Of a DNA stretch of 41,709 bases, positions 23,496-32,745 are shown piece after piece. The DNA is from Lachnospiraceae bacterium AM93-12TA. GTDB taxonomy: Bacteria > Bacillota > Clostridia > Lachnospirales > Lachnospiraceae. The translations under genes and the position numbers were made by a program. The stretch spans positions 1 to 41,709 of the forward strand of contig JAQERH010000027.1 of the NCBI GenBank assembly GCA_027698105.1, read 5' to 3'. How positions within the stretch are numbered: position 1 is the first letter of the stretch; the number at the start of each line of letters is the position of its first letter. The notes beneath the pieces were generated by a model. That model saw only the letters and a program-made list of their open reading frames with translations, had not been told where the DNA came from and did no database searches.

Positions 23496-24293
23496 GTGGG
23501 AAACAGAAAAGCGCTTTTTTTTGACATTGATGGGACACTGCTCAGTGAAGGAAGGGACAGAAGAGTGCCGGAGAGCGCCAGAACAGCTCTTTTAAAGACG
23601 AGAGAGAAGGGGAATCTGGTGTTTGTAAATACCGGAAGAACCTGGTGCGAGACAAAGGAGGTCAGGCATCTGATTGATGCAGATGGATGGCTCTGTGGCT
23701 GCGGTACCTACCTGATGGCAGAGGAGAAAGTGATATACGACAGGAGAATCCCCCAGAAAAGAGGAGCGGAGCTGGTAAGGCTGATCCGGGACTGCCGTAT
23801 GGACGGAGTTCTGGAAGGAGTAGAATTCTGCTATATGCAGAAAGCGCCGTCACCCTCCAGTGCAGTGGAACAGTTCAGACGGGATTTTTCAGTGATGGGG
23901 ATTGTGTCAGAGAAAACCTGGGACGATGAGGATATCAGCTTTTCCAAGTTTTGTCTGGTGACAGATGAAAACAGCCTTCTGGACCGGTTTAAGGAAGAAA
24001 CCAGAGAGGATCTGGAGGTGATTGACAGGGGAAGCACCTTTGTGGAAGTGGTTCCCAGGGGACACTCAAAGGCAGCAGCCATTGAGCGGATCCTCTGCCA
24101 GTATGGGCTGTCTCTGGAGGACGCCTGGGTATTTGGAGACAGCATGAACGACCTGTCCATGTTCCAGTACGCTCAGAATGCTGTGCTGATGGGGAAGCAT
24201 GACAAGGAGCTGGAACCCTACGCATCTTTCATAACGAAGACAGTGGAGGAGGACGGAATCGCCTTTGCCATGGAGAAATTTGGATTAATTTAG
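23496..24293 (+). CDS. HAD-superfamily phosphatase (Cof/IIB type)
   Basis: A 265-residue haloacid-dehalogenase-like phosphatase of the Cof/SupH type. The nucleophile motif is DIDGTLL (D10 and acid-base D12). Motif II lies near NTGR (45-48), K192 is in SKAAAIERIL, and motif IV is GDSMNDLSMF at 214-223. A type C2 cap occupies about 85-185. Family members hydrolyse sugar phosphates, FMN or similar small phosphates, and the substrate cannot be read from sequence. The start is GTG at 23496 with AAGGAATT upstream. It is last in the run of plus-strand genes and converges on hutI. Confidence 0.88.
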   Translation: MGNRKALFFDIDGTLLSEGRDRRVPESARTALLKTREKGNLVFVNTGRTWCETKEVRHLIDADGWLCGCGTYLMAEEKVIYDRRIPQKRGAELVRLIRDCRMDGVLEGVEFCYMQKAPSPSSAVEQFRRDFSVMGIVSEKTWDDEDISFSKFCLVTDENSLLDRFKEETREDLEVIDRGSTFVEVVPRGHSKAAAIERILCQYGLSLEDAWVFGDSMNDLSMFQYAQNAVLMGKHDKELEPYASFITKTVEEDGIAFAMEKFGLI

Positions 24294-24301
24294 AGTATAA
24301 A

Positions 24302-24336
24302 AACAGCGTCTGATGTGATGTCAGGCGCTGTTTTTG
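24302..24336. terminator. Bidirectional terminator between the HAD gene and hutI
   Basis: AACAGCGTCTGA (24302-24313) pairs with TCAGGCGCTGTT (24321-24332), with one wobble pair. A T-run follows on plus, and an A-rich side gives a U-tract on minus. Confidence 0.85.
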
Positions 24337-24361
24337 TAATGCGAAGATGATACTGGAAAGA

Positions 24362-25702
24362 TTACCATTTCTTTGAAACGATGATTTCTCCCTTTTTGAT
24401 GACCGTCTCTACCTGGCTGACAGCCGTGTGATAAGGCAGGTAGGCGATGGAAGGGTACTTCATAATCAGAATGTCAGCCTGTTTTCCCTTCTCAATGCTT
24501 CCGATGGTATCAGCCCGTCCCACTGCCGCCGCACCGTTGATAGTCAGAGCTGTGATGACTTCCTCGATGGACATGTTCATGTAGATACAGCCCAGGGCAA
24601 TCAGAAGGGGAATGGAGTTGGTAAAGCAGCTGCCGGGATTTAAGTCAGAGGCCAGAGCCACAGCACAGCCGCTGTCAATCATTTTTCGGGCCGGAGCGTA
24701 CTCCTCCTTTAAACAGAAAGCAGTGGCAGGCAGCAGTGTGCTGATTACGCCTGTCTCGGCCATCTGGCGGATGCCTTCATCAGAAGCCTTCAGCAGATGA
24801 TCTGCAGAGACGGCCCCAACTCTGGCTGCCAGTTCACTGCCGCCTAAGGGGTACATTTCGTCAGCATGGATTTTCAGGCGGAAGCCCAGCTTTTTTGCCT
24901 GATTTAAATAGTATTCGGAATCTTCAATGGAGAAGACATTTTTTTCACAGAAAATATCGGCAAATTCCGCCAGGTTTTCTTCTCTCACAAGCGGCATTAC
25001 ATGGGTCAGCATGTGATCTAAAAATTCCCGTTCCCTGCCTTTATATTCCGGGAGAACACTGTGAGGGCCAAGAAAGGTGGAAACCACATCCAGAGGATGG
25101 CGCCTGTCCAGCTCTTTCATGACACGAAGCTGCTTTAATTCTGTATCACAGTCCATGCCGTAGCCGCTTTTTCCCTCTACTGTGGTGACTCCGAATTCTG
25201 CCATCCGGTTCAGCCGATCCATGCCCACGGCAATCAGTTCCTCCTCGGAAGCCTCTTTCGTAGGGCGGATGGTGGCGTTAATCCCGCCTCCCCGTTCCAT
25301 AATGGACATATAGCTGTCTCCCTTCAGTCTCCAGGAGAATTCGTCTGCCCGGAAACCGCCGAAGATAAAATGGGTGTGGGAGTCTACAAAGCCTGGGAGA
25401 ACTGTTTTGCCAAAGGCGTTTAAAACAGAGACAGGCTGACCGTTTATTCTGATATCGGCAGTCTCAGCTGCCTGGAAGGAAGCAGATCCTGTCGCGGGCT
25501 GAAGAGCGTCGGCCTGTCCCAGGTCAAGGCCCAGCCTCTGATCCAGTTCTTTCGTGGTTCCGACCGCTTCGATACGTCCGTCTGCAAGCAGTACTGCTCC
25601 GTCCTGAATCAGGCCGATATCAGACATCTCACTGCCCCGCTTGGGCGCTTTGCCCCGGCAGGTAACCAGCTCCGAGGCATGGCGGATATACATTTTTTTC
25701 AT
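24362..25702 (-). CDS. hutI: Imidazolonepropionase
   Basis: A 446-residue metal-dependent amidohydrolase, third enzyme of histidine degradation, hydrolysing imidazolone propionate to formimidoylglutamate. The metal-binding SHTHF (H109, H111) follows the family phrase VLPGFVDSHTHF. Later KIHADEMY and ASDLNPGSC supply further metal and catalytic residues. An extra stretch at about 60-95 (ADALQPATGSASFQ) makes it slightly longer than the usual about 410 residues; such inserts occur on the beta-sandwich side of amidohydrolases. GAAAGGATTTT precedes the ATG. It is 25 bases downstream of hutU on the same strand, so hutU-hutI form an operon. Confidence 0.95.
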   Translation of the reverse strand: MKKMYIRHASELVTCRGKAPKRGSEMSDIGLIQDGAVLLADGRIEAVGTTKELDQRLGLDLGQADALQPATGSASFQAAETADIRINGQPVSVLNAFGKTVLPGFVDSHTHFIFGGFRADEFSWRLKGDSYMSIMERGGGINATIRPTKEASEEELIAVGMDRLNRMAEFGVTTVEGKSGYGMDCDTELKQLRVMKELDRRHPLDVVSTFLGPHSVLPEYKGREREFLDHMLTHVMPLVREENLAEFADIFCEKNVFSIEDSEYYLNQAKKLGFRLKIHADEMYPLGGSELAARVGAVSADHLLKASDEGIRQMAETGVISTLLPATAFCLKEEYAPARKMIDSGCAVALASDLNPGSCFTNSIPLLIALGCIYMNMSIEEVITALTINGAAAVGRADTIGSIEKGKQADILIMKYPSIAYLPYHTAVSQVETVIKKGEIIVSKKW

Positions 25703-25727
25703 AGATAAAATCCTTTCTGATTCGATG

Positions 25728-27755
25728 CTATTGTTTCTTCACCGCATTCTGATAAGTCTTTTCAATTAAAGCGTTGTCTGCGATATAAGGCAGAGTGATG
25801 ACGTCACTTTCCTTTCGCATCTGGTTGTACTCTGCCGCTGTCTCGATGGAGTGTTCGTTTCTGGCCCAGCTTCGTCTGGAAACGCCTATCATGGTATCCC
25901 AGGGAATGGCCTCCCGGATGATAGCGTCTGTCTCAGCCGTGCCGTCCAGCACAAGACCGAAGCCGCCGTTAATGGCTTTTCCGATACCAGTGCCGCCGCC
26001 GTTGTGGAGAGCGACTAAGCTCATGCCTCTGGCTGCGTTTCCGGCATAGCACTGAACAGCCATGTCTGCAGTCATATTGGAGCCGTCGTAAATATTGGAG
26101 GTCTCACGGTATGGAGAATCGGTTCCGCCTGTATCGTGGTGATCGCGGCCCAGCATAACCGGTCCGATTTCGCCGTTTCGTACCATCTCATTGAATTTCA
26201 GGGCGATATCTCTTCTTCCGAACGCGTCCTGATAGAGAATGCGGCACTGTGTTCCCACTACTAGCTGATGCTTCTCTGCGTCCCGGATCCAGATCCAGTT
26301 GTCCTTATCCTGAGGTCTGCGGTCAGGATTGATAATCTCCATAGCGGCGTGGTCTGTTTTCACCAGATCCTCGTGCTTTCCAGACAGACAGCACCACCGG
26401 AAGGGGCCGTAGCCATAGTCAAACAGCTCAGGTCCCATAATATCCTCCACATAGGATGGGAAAATGAATCCCTCGCTGGTGTCAGTTCCATTTTTTGCAA
26501 TATCCTTTGCGCCGGCATCAAAGACAGCTTTCATAAAGGAGTTGCCGTAGTCGAAGAAGTAAGCGCCTCTCTTTACCAGCTCTTTGATCAGGTGGAAATG
26601 GCGGATCAGAGACTCGTTGACAAGCTCTGCAAAATGCTCCTTGTCGTGAGCCAGCATTTCGGTTCTTTCCTCAAAGGTAAGGCCCTGAGGGCAGTAACCG
26701 CCGTCATAAGGCACATGGCAGCTGGTCTGATCAGACAGAAGCTCGATTTTGATTTCGTGATCCACTGCATACTGGAGCAGATCCACAATATTTCCGTGAT
26801 AGGCAATGGAAATCGTTTCTTTCCGCTCCATGTAGTCGGCAGCCAGACGGAAAGCCTCCCCGGCGCTTTCTGTAATCAGACTAACCCAGCCCTGGCTGTG
26901 ACGTGTCTCAATACGGGAGTAATCCACCTCGGCAATGATTCCAACTCCTCCGGCGATCTCGATGGCCTTAGGCTGCGCGCCGCTCATGCCTCCCAGACCG
27001 CTGGTGACAAAGAGATGCCCGGCCAGATCTCCGTCGTGGGGAACTCCCAGGAATTTCCGGCCTGCATTTAAAATGGTATTGAAGGTACCATGGACGATTC
27101 CCTGGGGGCCAATGTACATCCATCCTCCGGCAGTCATCTGACCGTAGGAGGAGCAGCCCATGGCGGTCGCTTTGGCCCAGGCCTCCGGATTGTCACCCTC
27201 CCCTACCATCAGGCCGTTGGTGATAATGACCCTGGGGCTTGATTTATGAGATTTGAACAGTCCCAGCGGATGACCGGACATGACGACAAGGGTCTGTTCG
27301 TCGGTCAGGATCTCAAGATATTTTTTAATCAGCTGATACTGCATCCAGTTCTGGCACACCTGTCCTGTTTCTCCATAGGTCACCAGCTCATAAGGGTAAA
27401 GCGCTACATCGTGGTTTAAGTTATTGTCAATCATAACCTGGAAGGCTTTTCCCTGAACGCAGTTTCCTTTATATTCGTCAATGGGTTTTCCGTAAATTTT
27501 CTCCTTCGGCATAAAGCGGTAGCCGTAAATGCGCCCTCTGGTAAGAAGCTCCTCCATAAATTCCGGAGCCAGAGTCTCATGGAGCTCTTCTGGTACATAG
27601 CGGAGAGCATTTTTGACAGCCAGTTTGATTTCACGTTCATTTAAAGTAAGCTCTCTCATGGGAGCCCGGCGTATGCCCTCTTTGAATACAGGATATTCTG
27701 GAAGGACAGGATCCAGCTTAATGGTCATAGATGCACTGATCTCTTTGTTATTCAT
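25728..27755 (-). CDS. hutU: Urocanate hydratase (long form)
   Basis: A 675-residue NAD-dependent enzyme, second in histidine degradation, adding water to urocanate to give imidazolone propionate. Recognisable segments are the SGLGGMSGAQPKA cofactor-loop region, MTAGGWMYIGPQGIVHGT, RDHHDTGGTDSPYRET and ALHNGGGTGIG near the C-terminus. Bacillus and Pseudomonas enzymes have about 550 residues. The present protein belongs to a longer form, with extra N-terminal sequence (about 1-110) and internal insertions. The start has AAGGAAGG upstream. It is first in the minus operon with hutI, divergent from the SARP-like regulator gene. Confidence 0.95.
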   Translation of the reverse strand: MNNKEISASMTIKLDPVLPEYPVFKEGIRRAPMRELTLNEREIKLAVKNALRYVPEELHETLAPEFMEELLTRGRIYGYRFMPKEKIYGKPIDEYKGNCVQGKAFQVMIDNNLNHDVALYPYELVTYGETGQVCQNWMQYQLIKKYLEILTDEQTLVVMSGHPLGLFKSHKSSPRVIITNGLMVGEGDNPEAWAKATAMGCSSYGQMTAGGWMYIGPQGIVHGTFNTILNAGRKFLGVPHDGDLAGHLFVTSGLGGMSGAQPKAIEIAGGVGIIAEVDYSRIETRHSQGWVSLITESAGEAFRLAADYMERKETISIAYHGNIVDLLQYAVDHEIKIELLSDQTSCHVPYDGGYCPQGLTFEERTEMLAHDKEHFAELVNESLIRHFHLIKELVKRGAYFFDYGNSFMKAVFDAGAKDIAKNGTDTSEGFIFPSYVEDIMGPELFDYGYGPFRWCCLSGKHEDLVKTDHAAMEIINPDRRPQDKDNWIWIRDAEKHQLVVGTQCRILYQDAFGRRDIALKFNEMVRNGEIGPVMLGRDHHDTGGTDSPYRETSNIYDGSNMTADMAVQCYAGNAARGMSLVALHNGGGTGIGKAINGGFGLVLDGTAETDAIIREAIPWDTMIGVSRRSWARNEHSIETAAEYNQMRKESDVITLPYIADNALIEKTYQNAVKKQ

Positions 27756-27791
27756 ATCTTACACCTTCCTTTTAAAATCATTGATAATTTT

Positions 27792-27823
27792 ATTATAGAA
27801 ATACATAGTCTAAAAAACGTCAA
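27792..27823 (-). promoter_or_regulatory. Candidate hutU promoter
   Basis: On minus, TTGACG (27818-27823) and TATAAT (27792-27797) both match consensus, but the spacing is 20 bases. A nearer, weaker -10 would be TTCTAT at 17 bases. Off-spacing suggests an activator is needed, in keeping with the large regulator encoded next door. Confidence 0.45.
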
Positions 27824-27832
27824 TTTTCACTT

Positions 27833-27864
27833 TCATTGACCAATGATCCCAAGTAAGGTATACT
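27833..27864 (+). promoter_or_regulatory. Regulator promoter with palindrome over its -35
   Basis: TTGACC (27836-27841) and TATACT (27859-27864) are 17 bases apart. A perfect palindrome, TCATTG-AC-CAATGA (27833-27846), covers the -35 element. It lies 10 bases upstream of the hutU -35 on the other strand, so one bound protein could affect both directions. A GC-rich leader hairpin (AGGCG/CGCCT with inner CCG/CGG, 27883-27907) lies in the regulator 5' leader. Confidence 0.65.
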
Positions 27865-27932
27865 TAAGAAAGACTGAGAGGAAGGCGGCCGGAGGGGTCG
27901 GACGCCTGCCCTGCGACAACTAGGAGAGGGAA

Positions 27933-30900
27933 ATGGAAAAAATTGTAGTACAGATGTTTGGAATTCCGGAAATATGGCTGGGGAATGAAAAAATCCGCTT
28001 TCCTTATAAAAAAGCAGAAGCATTTTTCTACTACCTGTGTGTGCGGAAAAAAGTCAGCCGGGATGAGGTGATCTGCCTTCTCTGGGGAGATGAGGATGAA
28101 ACATCAGGAAAGAAGAAATTAAGGGATGCTGTGTACCAGGTGAAACGTCTGTTAGGCAAGGAGCTGCTGCTCACAGGCGGACACACAGAAATAGAATTGA
28201 ATCCGGCTGTTTCCCTTGAAACGGACTGGGAGGAGCGGGAAGAAGAGACTGCAGAGACAAAAGGGGAATTTTTAGAACATTTTTTCATTAAGAACTGTTA
28301 TGAATTTGAGGAATGGGCAGAGGAGACCAGGACACGCCTTCGCAGACGCAGGGCAGAGAAAGCCAGATATCTGATGAAAAAAGCGGCTGAAGAGAGGAAC
28401 GACGCCAAGCTTCAGAAATACAGCAATCTGCTTCTGGCAGCTGATCTTTACAATGAGGAATTGTATTATGAGGTGATGAGCCTGTATGCGGAAAACGGCA
28501 ATTACAGTATGGCTATTCGTCTGTACAATGACCTGAAAAAGCTGCTTGCGGAGGAGCTTTCAGAGGAGCCTTCCAGAAAGCTCAAGGAGCTGTTTCAGCG
28601 TATCTATAATATGAAGGAAACTGTGCAGACAGGGGAAGCAGGGCTGAAACCTGCCTTTGTGGGAAGGAAAAAGGAGCTTTATCGTCTCAGCGGTTTTCTG
28701 GGCGGACGGGACGGCGCAGAAAGCGCTATGGCAGTCTGCGGTGAAAGTGGTTCCGGAAAAACAGCCTTTTTAGAGCAGGGCATCCGCCTGGCTGCAGGAG
28801 ACGGCTTTACAGTTTTAAAAACAGCCTGCTACAAGCAGGGAGAGGAATTCTATTTAAGCCCGTGGAATGACATTTTTCAGGAGCTGTACCAGCTTTCGGA
28901 GCGGGAACATCTGGAAAGTGAGGCCGGACAGATTCTGGAGGAGTTTTTAAGAGGAACGGAAGCTGAGGAGGGGAGAGCGTCCAGGATGACCTATCCCATG
29001 GTAGAGAAGATGGCTCTGGATTTATTGCGGATTGTGTCTGGAAGAAGGAGAATTCTCCTGGTATTTGATGATATTCAGTGGATGGATTCTATGAGCGGAC
29101 AGCTCCTGAACCGGGTTCTGCTGCGCCTTGGAAGGGAGAAACTTCTGCTTCTGTGCAGTATGAGCCGGGAAGGCGAAGCGAAAGCTCTGGAATCTTTGGA
29201 ACCTCTGCTTTTAAAGGATCAGGCTAAAGTGCTGAGACTGGAGCCATTTACCAGAGAGGAGACAGACGAGCTGATTCGGAAAACGCTTCCTGAACTGGCC
29301 TCAGAGGAGGAAAAAAAGGCGGAGATTTACAGAGCTACAGATGGAAACGCATTTTTTCTGCGGGAGCTTCTGACCTTGATTCGGGAAAAGGGATATACTC
29401 TGGAAAAGTCCAAGAAAACAAATTATGTGATTCAGGCCAGGCTTTCCGGCCTCTCCAGGCGGGAAAGAGAGGTTTTGGGAGCTATGGCAGTGTTCCCAGA
29501 GAAAATCGGGCTGGAGGAGCTGGAACTGCTGCTTCCGGATCTGGATCGCCTGTCTCTTCTCAGGCTTCTGGAAGCCCTTCAGGAGCATTTTCTGATTCGT
29601 GAGGTGCTGACTGGCTGGAATGTGCAGTATGAATTTGTACACCGCGCTTTTCAGGAATACGTCTGTGAGCAGCAGAGCAGAGGAAAGACACAGCTGTACC
29701 ACCAGATTCTGGCCAGATATTATGAGGAAAAAACTCTTCAGAGCAGGGCGACTACACTGCTTCCCCAGGTGATTTACCACTATGAGGGCTGCCATAATCT
29801 GATCAAGGCCTGCTGGTACAAAATCGAGTGGATGAAAGAATACTACACGCTGGTCAATGAAAATTTTCCAGTGCTGCACTGGCAGGTATCTGATTTATCT
29901 GAAAATATGGGAGTCATGCCTCAGGCCGGTGAAATGATAAAACTGGCCGGAGAGATTATGGAGCTTCAGGGAGGTTCGGAGGAGATCCGCCGGATGAAGC
30001 TGGAAATGAATTATATTCTGGGACGCTATTACATTGCCCAGGGAGAATACAGCCAGGGACTTTCCCATATTGAGGAAGGAATCCGCCTGGCAGGAGAACT
30101 GTCGGAGACAAGAATGCTGTTATCTTGCTTTAGACAGCAGATTTTCTATGGAATTCAGGTGGAGGATCTGGAACAGGTGAAACTCTATGTGGAGCAAGGG
30201 ATTCGGAAGGTGAAAGAGGAGAGCCTTTGCAGGGAAGCATTTGAAACCCTGGAGCAGGCTCTGGAGATACATACGCTCAGGGACCCGGAGGAGACGCTTA
30301 ACCATTTCTTTTCAGAGGCAGGGGAAACCTGTGTGTCAGAGGGAGCTGAGTCAAAGGACTGGGAAGAGTACAGTACCTTCCTTCGGCTGAAAGGCTGGTA
30401 TCTGCTCCACAGCGGGCAGTATTCTCAGGCAGAGCGGCTCCTGTCTGCCGCAGCCGGCATTTTCAGACGTCTGGGAGCCAGCTGCGATCCGGGACGGGCG
30501 GCCTGTCTAAGCTATATTGGAGACAGCCTGGAACGGCAGAACCGTTTTTCAGAGGCAGTAGTTTTCTATGAGCGGGCTATGGCTTTAGTGGAGGAAAATC
30601 CCAGAATTAATGGTCTGGGGCAGTTTTATGCCAAGGCAGGCCAGGCTCTTTATATGGCTGGAAATACGGAACAGGCCAGAGAATATCTGGAGAAAGCGGA
30701 GGAAAGGCTTGAGGAGAACGGCTGCATCTGGGGGCTGGAACGGGTAGAGGCTCTGCTTTGCCTGCTCAGCCTTTCAAAGCAGGATTTAAAGACAGCAGAA
30801 CGCCGTTTCTGGGAGGGAATGAGACTGTCGGAAAAAATCAGAAATCCCCAGACGCAGAAAATTTTAAAAGAAGCACAGCAGCTACTGGAGGAAAAAGGGG

Positions 30901-30938
30901 TTTTGCTGACAGAACAGGGCAGGAAAGACAGTCTTTAA
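27933..30938 (+). CDS. SARP-like transcriptional activator with AAA/NTPase and TPR domains
   Basis: A 1001-residue cytosolic regulator. The N-terminus (about 1-90) is an OmpR-type winged-helix domain and about 95-245 is a bacterial transcriptional activation (BTAD) domain with TPR-like helices, together the SARP layout. An NTPase follows, with Walker A GESGSGKT (270-277) and Walker B ILLVFDD (374-380), then a helical arm. The C-terminus (about 640-980) has TPR-like pairs such as GRYYIAQGEYSQGLSHIEEGI and AGQALYMAGNTEQAREYLEKA. This is the AfsR/MalT-like class of large ATP-dependent activators. Its gene sits between divergent hutU-hutI and hutH, so it is inferred to be the hut regulator. The ligand is unknown. 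The hutH start is 75 bases downstream of its stop. Confidence 0.88.
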   Translation: MEKIVVQMFGIPEIWLGNEKIRFPYKKAEAFFYYLCVRKKVSRDEVICLLWGDEDETSGKKKLRDAVYQVKRLLGKELLLTGGHTEIELNPAVSLETDWEEREEETAETKGEFLEHFFIKNCYEFEEWAEETRTRLRRRRAEKARYLMKKAAEERNDAKLQKYSNLLLAADLYNEELYYEVMSLYAENGNYSMAIRLYNDLKKLLAEELSEEPSRKLKELFQRIYNMKETVQTGEAGLKPAFVGRKKELYRLSGFLGGRDGAESAMAVCGESGSGKTAFLEQGIRLAAGDGFTVLKTACYKQGEEFYLSPWNDIFQELYQLSEREHLESEAGQILEEFLRGTEAEEGRASRMTYPMVEKMALDLLRIVSGRRRILLVFDDIQWMDSMSGQLLNRVLLRLGREKLLLLCSMSREGEAKALESLEPLLLKDQAKVLRLEPFTREETDELIRKTLPELASEEEKKAEIYRATDGNAFFLRELLTLIREKGYTLEKSKKTNYVIQARLSGLSRREREVLGAMAVFPEKIGLEELELLLPDLDRLSLLRLLEALQEHFLIREVLTGWNVQYEFVHRAFQEYVCEQQSRGKTQLYHQILARYYEEKTLQSRATTLLPQVIYHYEGCHNLIKACWYKIEWMKEYYTLVNENFPVLHWQVSDLSENMGVMPQAGEMIKLAGEIMELQGGSEEIRRMKLEMNYILGRYYIAQGEYSQGLSHIEEGIRLAGELSETRMLLSCFRQQIFYGIQVEDLEQVKLYVEQGIRKVKEESLCREAFETLEQALEIHTLRDPEETLNHFFSEAGETCVSEGAESKDWEEYSTFLRLKGWYLLHSGQYSQAERLLSAAAGIFRRLGASCDPGRAACLSYIGDSLERQNRFSEAVVFYERAMALVEENPRINGLGQFYAKAGQALYMAGNTEQAREYLEKAEERLEENGCIWGLERVEALLCLLSLSKQDLKTAERRFWEGMRLSEKIRNPQTQKILKEAQQLLEEKGVLLTEQGRKDSL

Positions 30939-31013
30939 TAGACGGTTTTTTGACGCTGTGTTATGTATAATAACAGTAGAAAAGAGAAATACAAAAAAGA
31001 GAGAGGGTTTTTT

Positions 31014-32546
31014 ATGAATAAGGTTCTGATTACAGGAGAAGATTTGACATTAGACGATATTGTCAGCGTATGCCGCGAGGAGGCTCAGGTGGAGATTTCC
31101 CAGGAGGCGAAGGATAAGGTAAAGGCATCCAGACAGGTGGTGGATGATTTAATTGCGGAAGAAAAAGTCGTTTACGGCATTACAACAGGATTCGGAAAAT
31201 TCAGTGATGTGGTGATTTCCCAGGATCAGTGCAAAGAACTGCAGAAAAATCTGATTATCACTCATGCGGTGGGAGCTGGAGAACCATTTTCCAAAGATAT
31301 TGCAAGAGGCATTATGCTGCTGCGTATTAATAACCTTTCTAAGGGATTTTCCGGAATCCGTCTGGAAACGCTCCAGACTATGGCAGATATGCTGAATAAA
31401 GGCGTCACTCCGGTTATCCCGGAAAAAGGCTCTCTGGGAGCTTCCGGAGATCTGGCTCCTCTGTCCCACATGGTTCTTCCTATGATCGGCCTGGGCCTGG
31501 CTGAGTATCAGGGGGAGGTACTTCCAGGAAAAGAGGCAATGGATCGGGCAGGAATCCCTGTGATTGAGCTTTCAGCTAAGGAGGGCCTGGCTCTCAATAA
31601 TGGAACACAGGCGATGACAAGCGCAGGCTCTCTGGCACTTCATGACGCGCTGGATCTGATCAAAGCGGCCGACATTGCTGCAGCATTAAGCTTTGAGGCA
31701 CAGAATGGTGTCGTAGACGCTCTGGATCCAAGAGTTCACAAGGTACGTCCTCACAGCGGACAGATGGCTACAGCCAGAAACCTCCTGGCTCTGTTAGAGG
31801 GAAGCAAAAATACGACAAGACAGGGTCAGATCCGGGTGCAGGATGCATATTCCCTGCGCTGCTGTCCGCAGATTCACGGAGCCAGCAAGGACGCTGTACA
31901 GTATGTGAAGGATAAAGTAGAGATCGAGATTAATTCTGTAACAGATAACCCGATTATTTTTAAGGATGACCACACAGGTATCTCCGGCGGAAACTTCCAT
32001 GGACAGCCCATGGCTCTGAGCTTTGACTTCCTGGGTATTGCAGAATCCGAGCTGGCGAATGTTTCCGAGCGCCGTATCGAGCGCCTTGTCAATCCGGCTT
32101 ACAGCGGTCTTCCGGCTTTCTTAACACCGAATGGAGGCGTGTGCTCCGGTTTTATGATTGTTCAGTATTCTGCAGCAGCCCTTGTATCTGAGAACAAGGT
32201 TCTGGCTCATCCTGCCAGTGTAGACAGTATTCCATCCTCTGCAGGACAGGAAGATCATGTCAGCATGGGAACGATTGCAGCCAGAAAGGCGGGAGAGATT
32301 GGACGCAATGTTAGAAGAGTTCTGGCTATGGAGCTGATGGTAGCCTGCCAGGGTATTGATATGAGAGGAAATAAGGGCCTTGGAAAGGGAACCCAGGCTG
32401 CTTATGACCTGGTGAGAAAGGCAGTGGCTAAGCTGGAGGACGACAGAGAGCTGTACGACGATATTAACTACTGTGAGAAGATTATTGAAGACGGAAGCCT
32501 GATTCAGGCAGTGGAGGCTGCGCTGGGAAGGGAAATTGAGGTATAA
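31014..32546 (+). CDS. hutH: Histidine ammonia-lyase
   Basis: A 510-residue homotetrameric-type lyase that removes ammonia from histidine to form urocanate, the first step of histidine degradation. The autocatalytic MIO cofactor triad is A143-S144-G145 in GSLGASGDLAP. Other family segments are YGITTGFGKFSD near the N-terminus, QDAYSLRCCPQIHGA, NSVTDNP and GNFHGQP. The frame opens earlier, at 30963. I chose 31014 because GAGAGGG lies seven bases upstream, and because the family N-terminus starts at this point. A TATAAT at 30966-30971 lacks a well-spaced -35, so hutH may also be read from the regulator promoter. It ends in a perfect 22-bp terminator. Confidence 0.96.
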   Translation: MNKVLITGEDLTLDDIVSVCREEAQVEISQEAKDKVKASRQVVDDLIAEEKVVYGITTGFGKFSDVVISQDQCKELQKNLIITHAVGAGEPFSKDIARGIMLLRINNLSKGFSGIRLETLQTMADMLNKGVTPVIPEKGSLGASGDLAPLSHMVLPMIGLGLAEYQGEVLPGKEAMDRAGIPVIELSAKEGLALNNGTQAMTSAGSLALHDALDLIKAADIAAALSFEAQNGVVDALDPRVHKVRPHSGQMATARNLLALLEGSKNTTRQGQIRVQDAYSLRCCPQIHGASKDAVQYVKDKVEIEINSVTDNPIIFKDDHTGISGGNFHGQPMALSFDFLGIAESELANVSERRIERLVNPAYSGLPAFLTPNGGVCSGFMIVQYSAAALVSENKVLAHPASVDSIPSSAGQEDHVSMGTIAARKAGEIGRNVRRVLAMELMVACQGIDMRGNKGLGKGTQAAYDLVRKAVAKLEDDRELYDDINYCEKIIEDGSLIQAVEAALGREIEV

Positions 32547-32561
32547 GATTAAAGACAGGTA

Positions 32562-32618
32562 AAAGGGGCCGCTGTCCCGGCAGAAAAGTAAACTGCCGGG
32601 ACAGCGGCCCCTTTCTGC
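32562..32618 (+). terminator. Strong intrinsic terminator of hutH
   Basis: A 22-bp perfect stem (32562-32583 with 32593-32614) around an AAAAGTAAA loop. The arms run from AAAGGGGCC to GGCCCCTTT. It isolates the hut genes from the spoIIIA genes downstream. Confidence 0.9.
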
Positions 32619-32745
32619 TTTAGAACCATTTTTTATGCAGTCCGGCAGCGTGGAAAACGCACCGGAGTCATGAATGGTTATTTCAGTGCTAAGAGGCGTC
32701 TTCCCAGAATATACTGTACAAGCATCAGGAAGGGAGGCGTAAAAT

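Noticed and set aside
26268..27071. 267-residue plus-strand open frame inside hutU
   Set aside because: Antisense to strongly conserved urocanate hydratase sequence, and no ribosome binding site.
30950..30971. hutH promoter made of TTGACG and TATAAT
   Set aside because: The spacing is only 10 bases, too short for a standard promoter. Read-through from the regulator or a different -35 is more likely.
30963..31013. 17 extra N-terminal residues on HutH
   Set aside because: A better ribosome binding site and the family N-terminus both point to 31014. The extra residues are Lys/Asn-rich leader translation.
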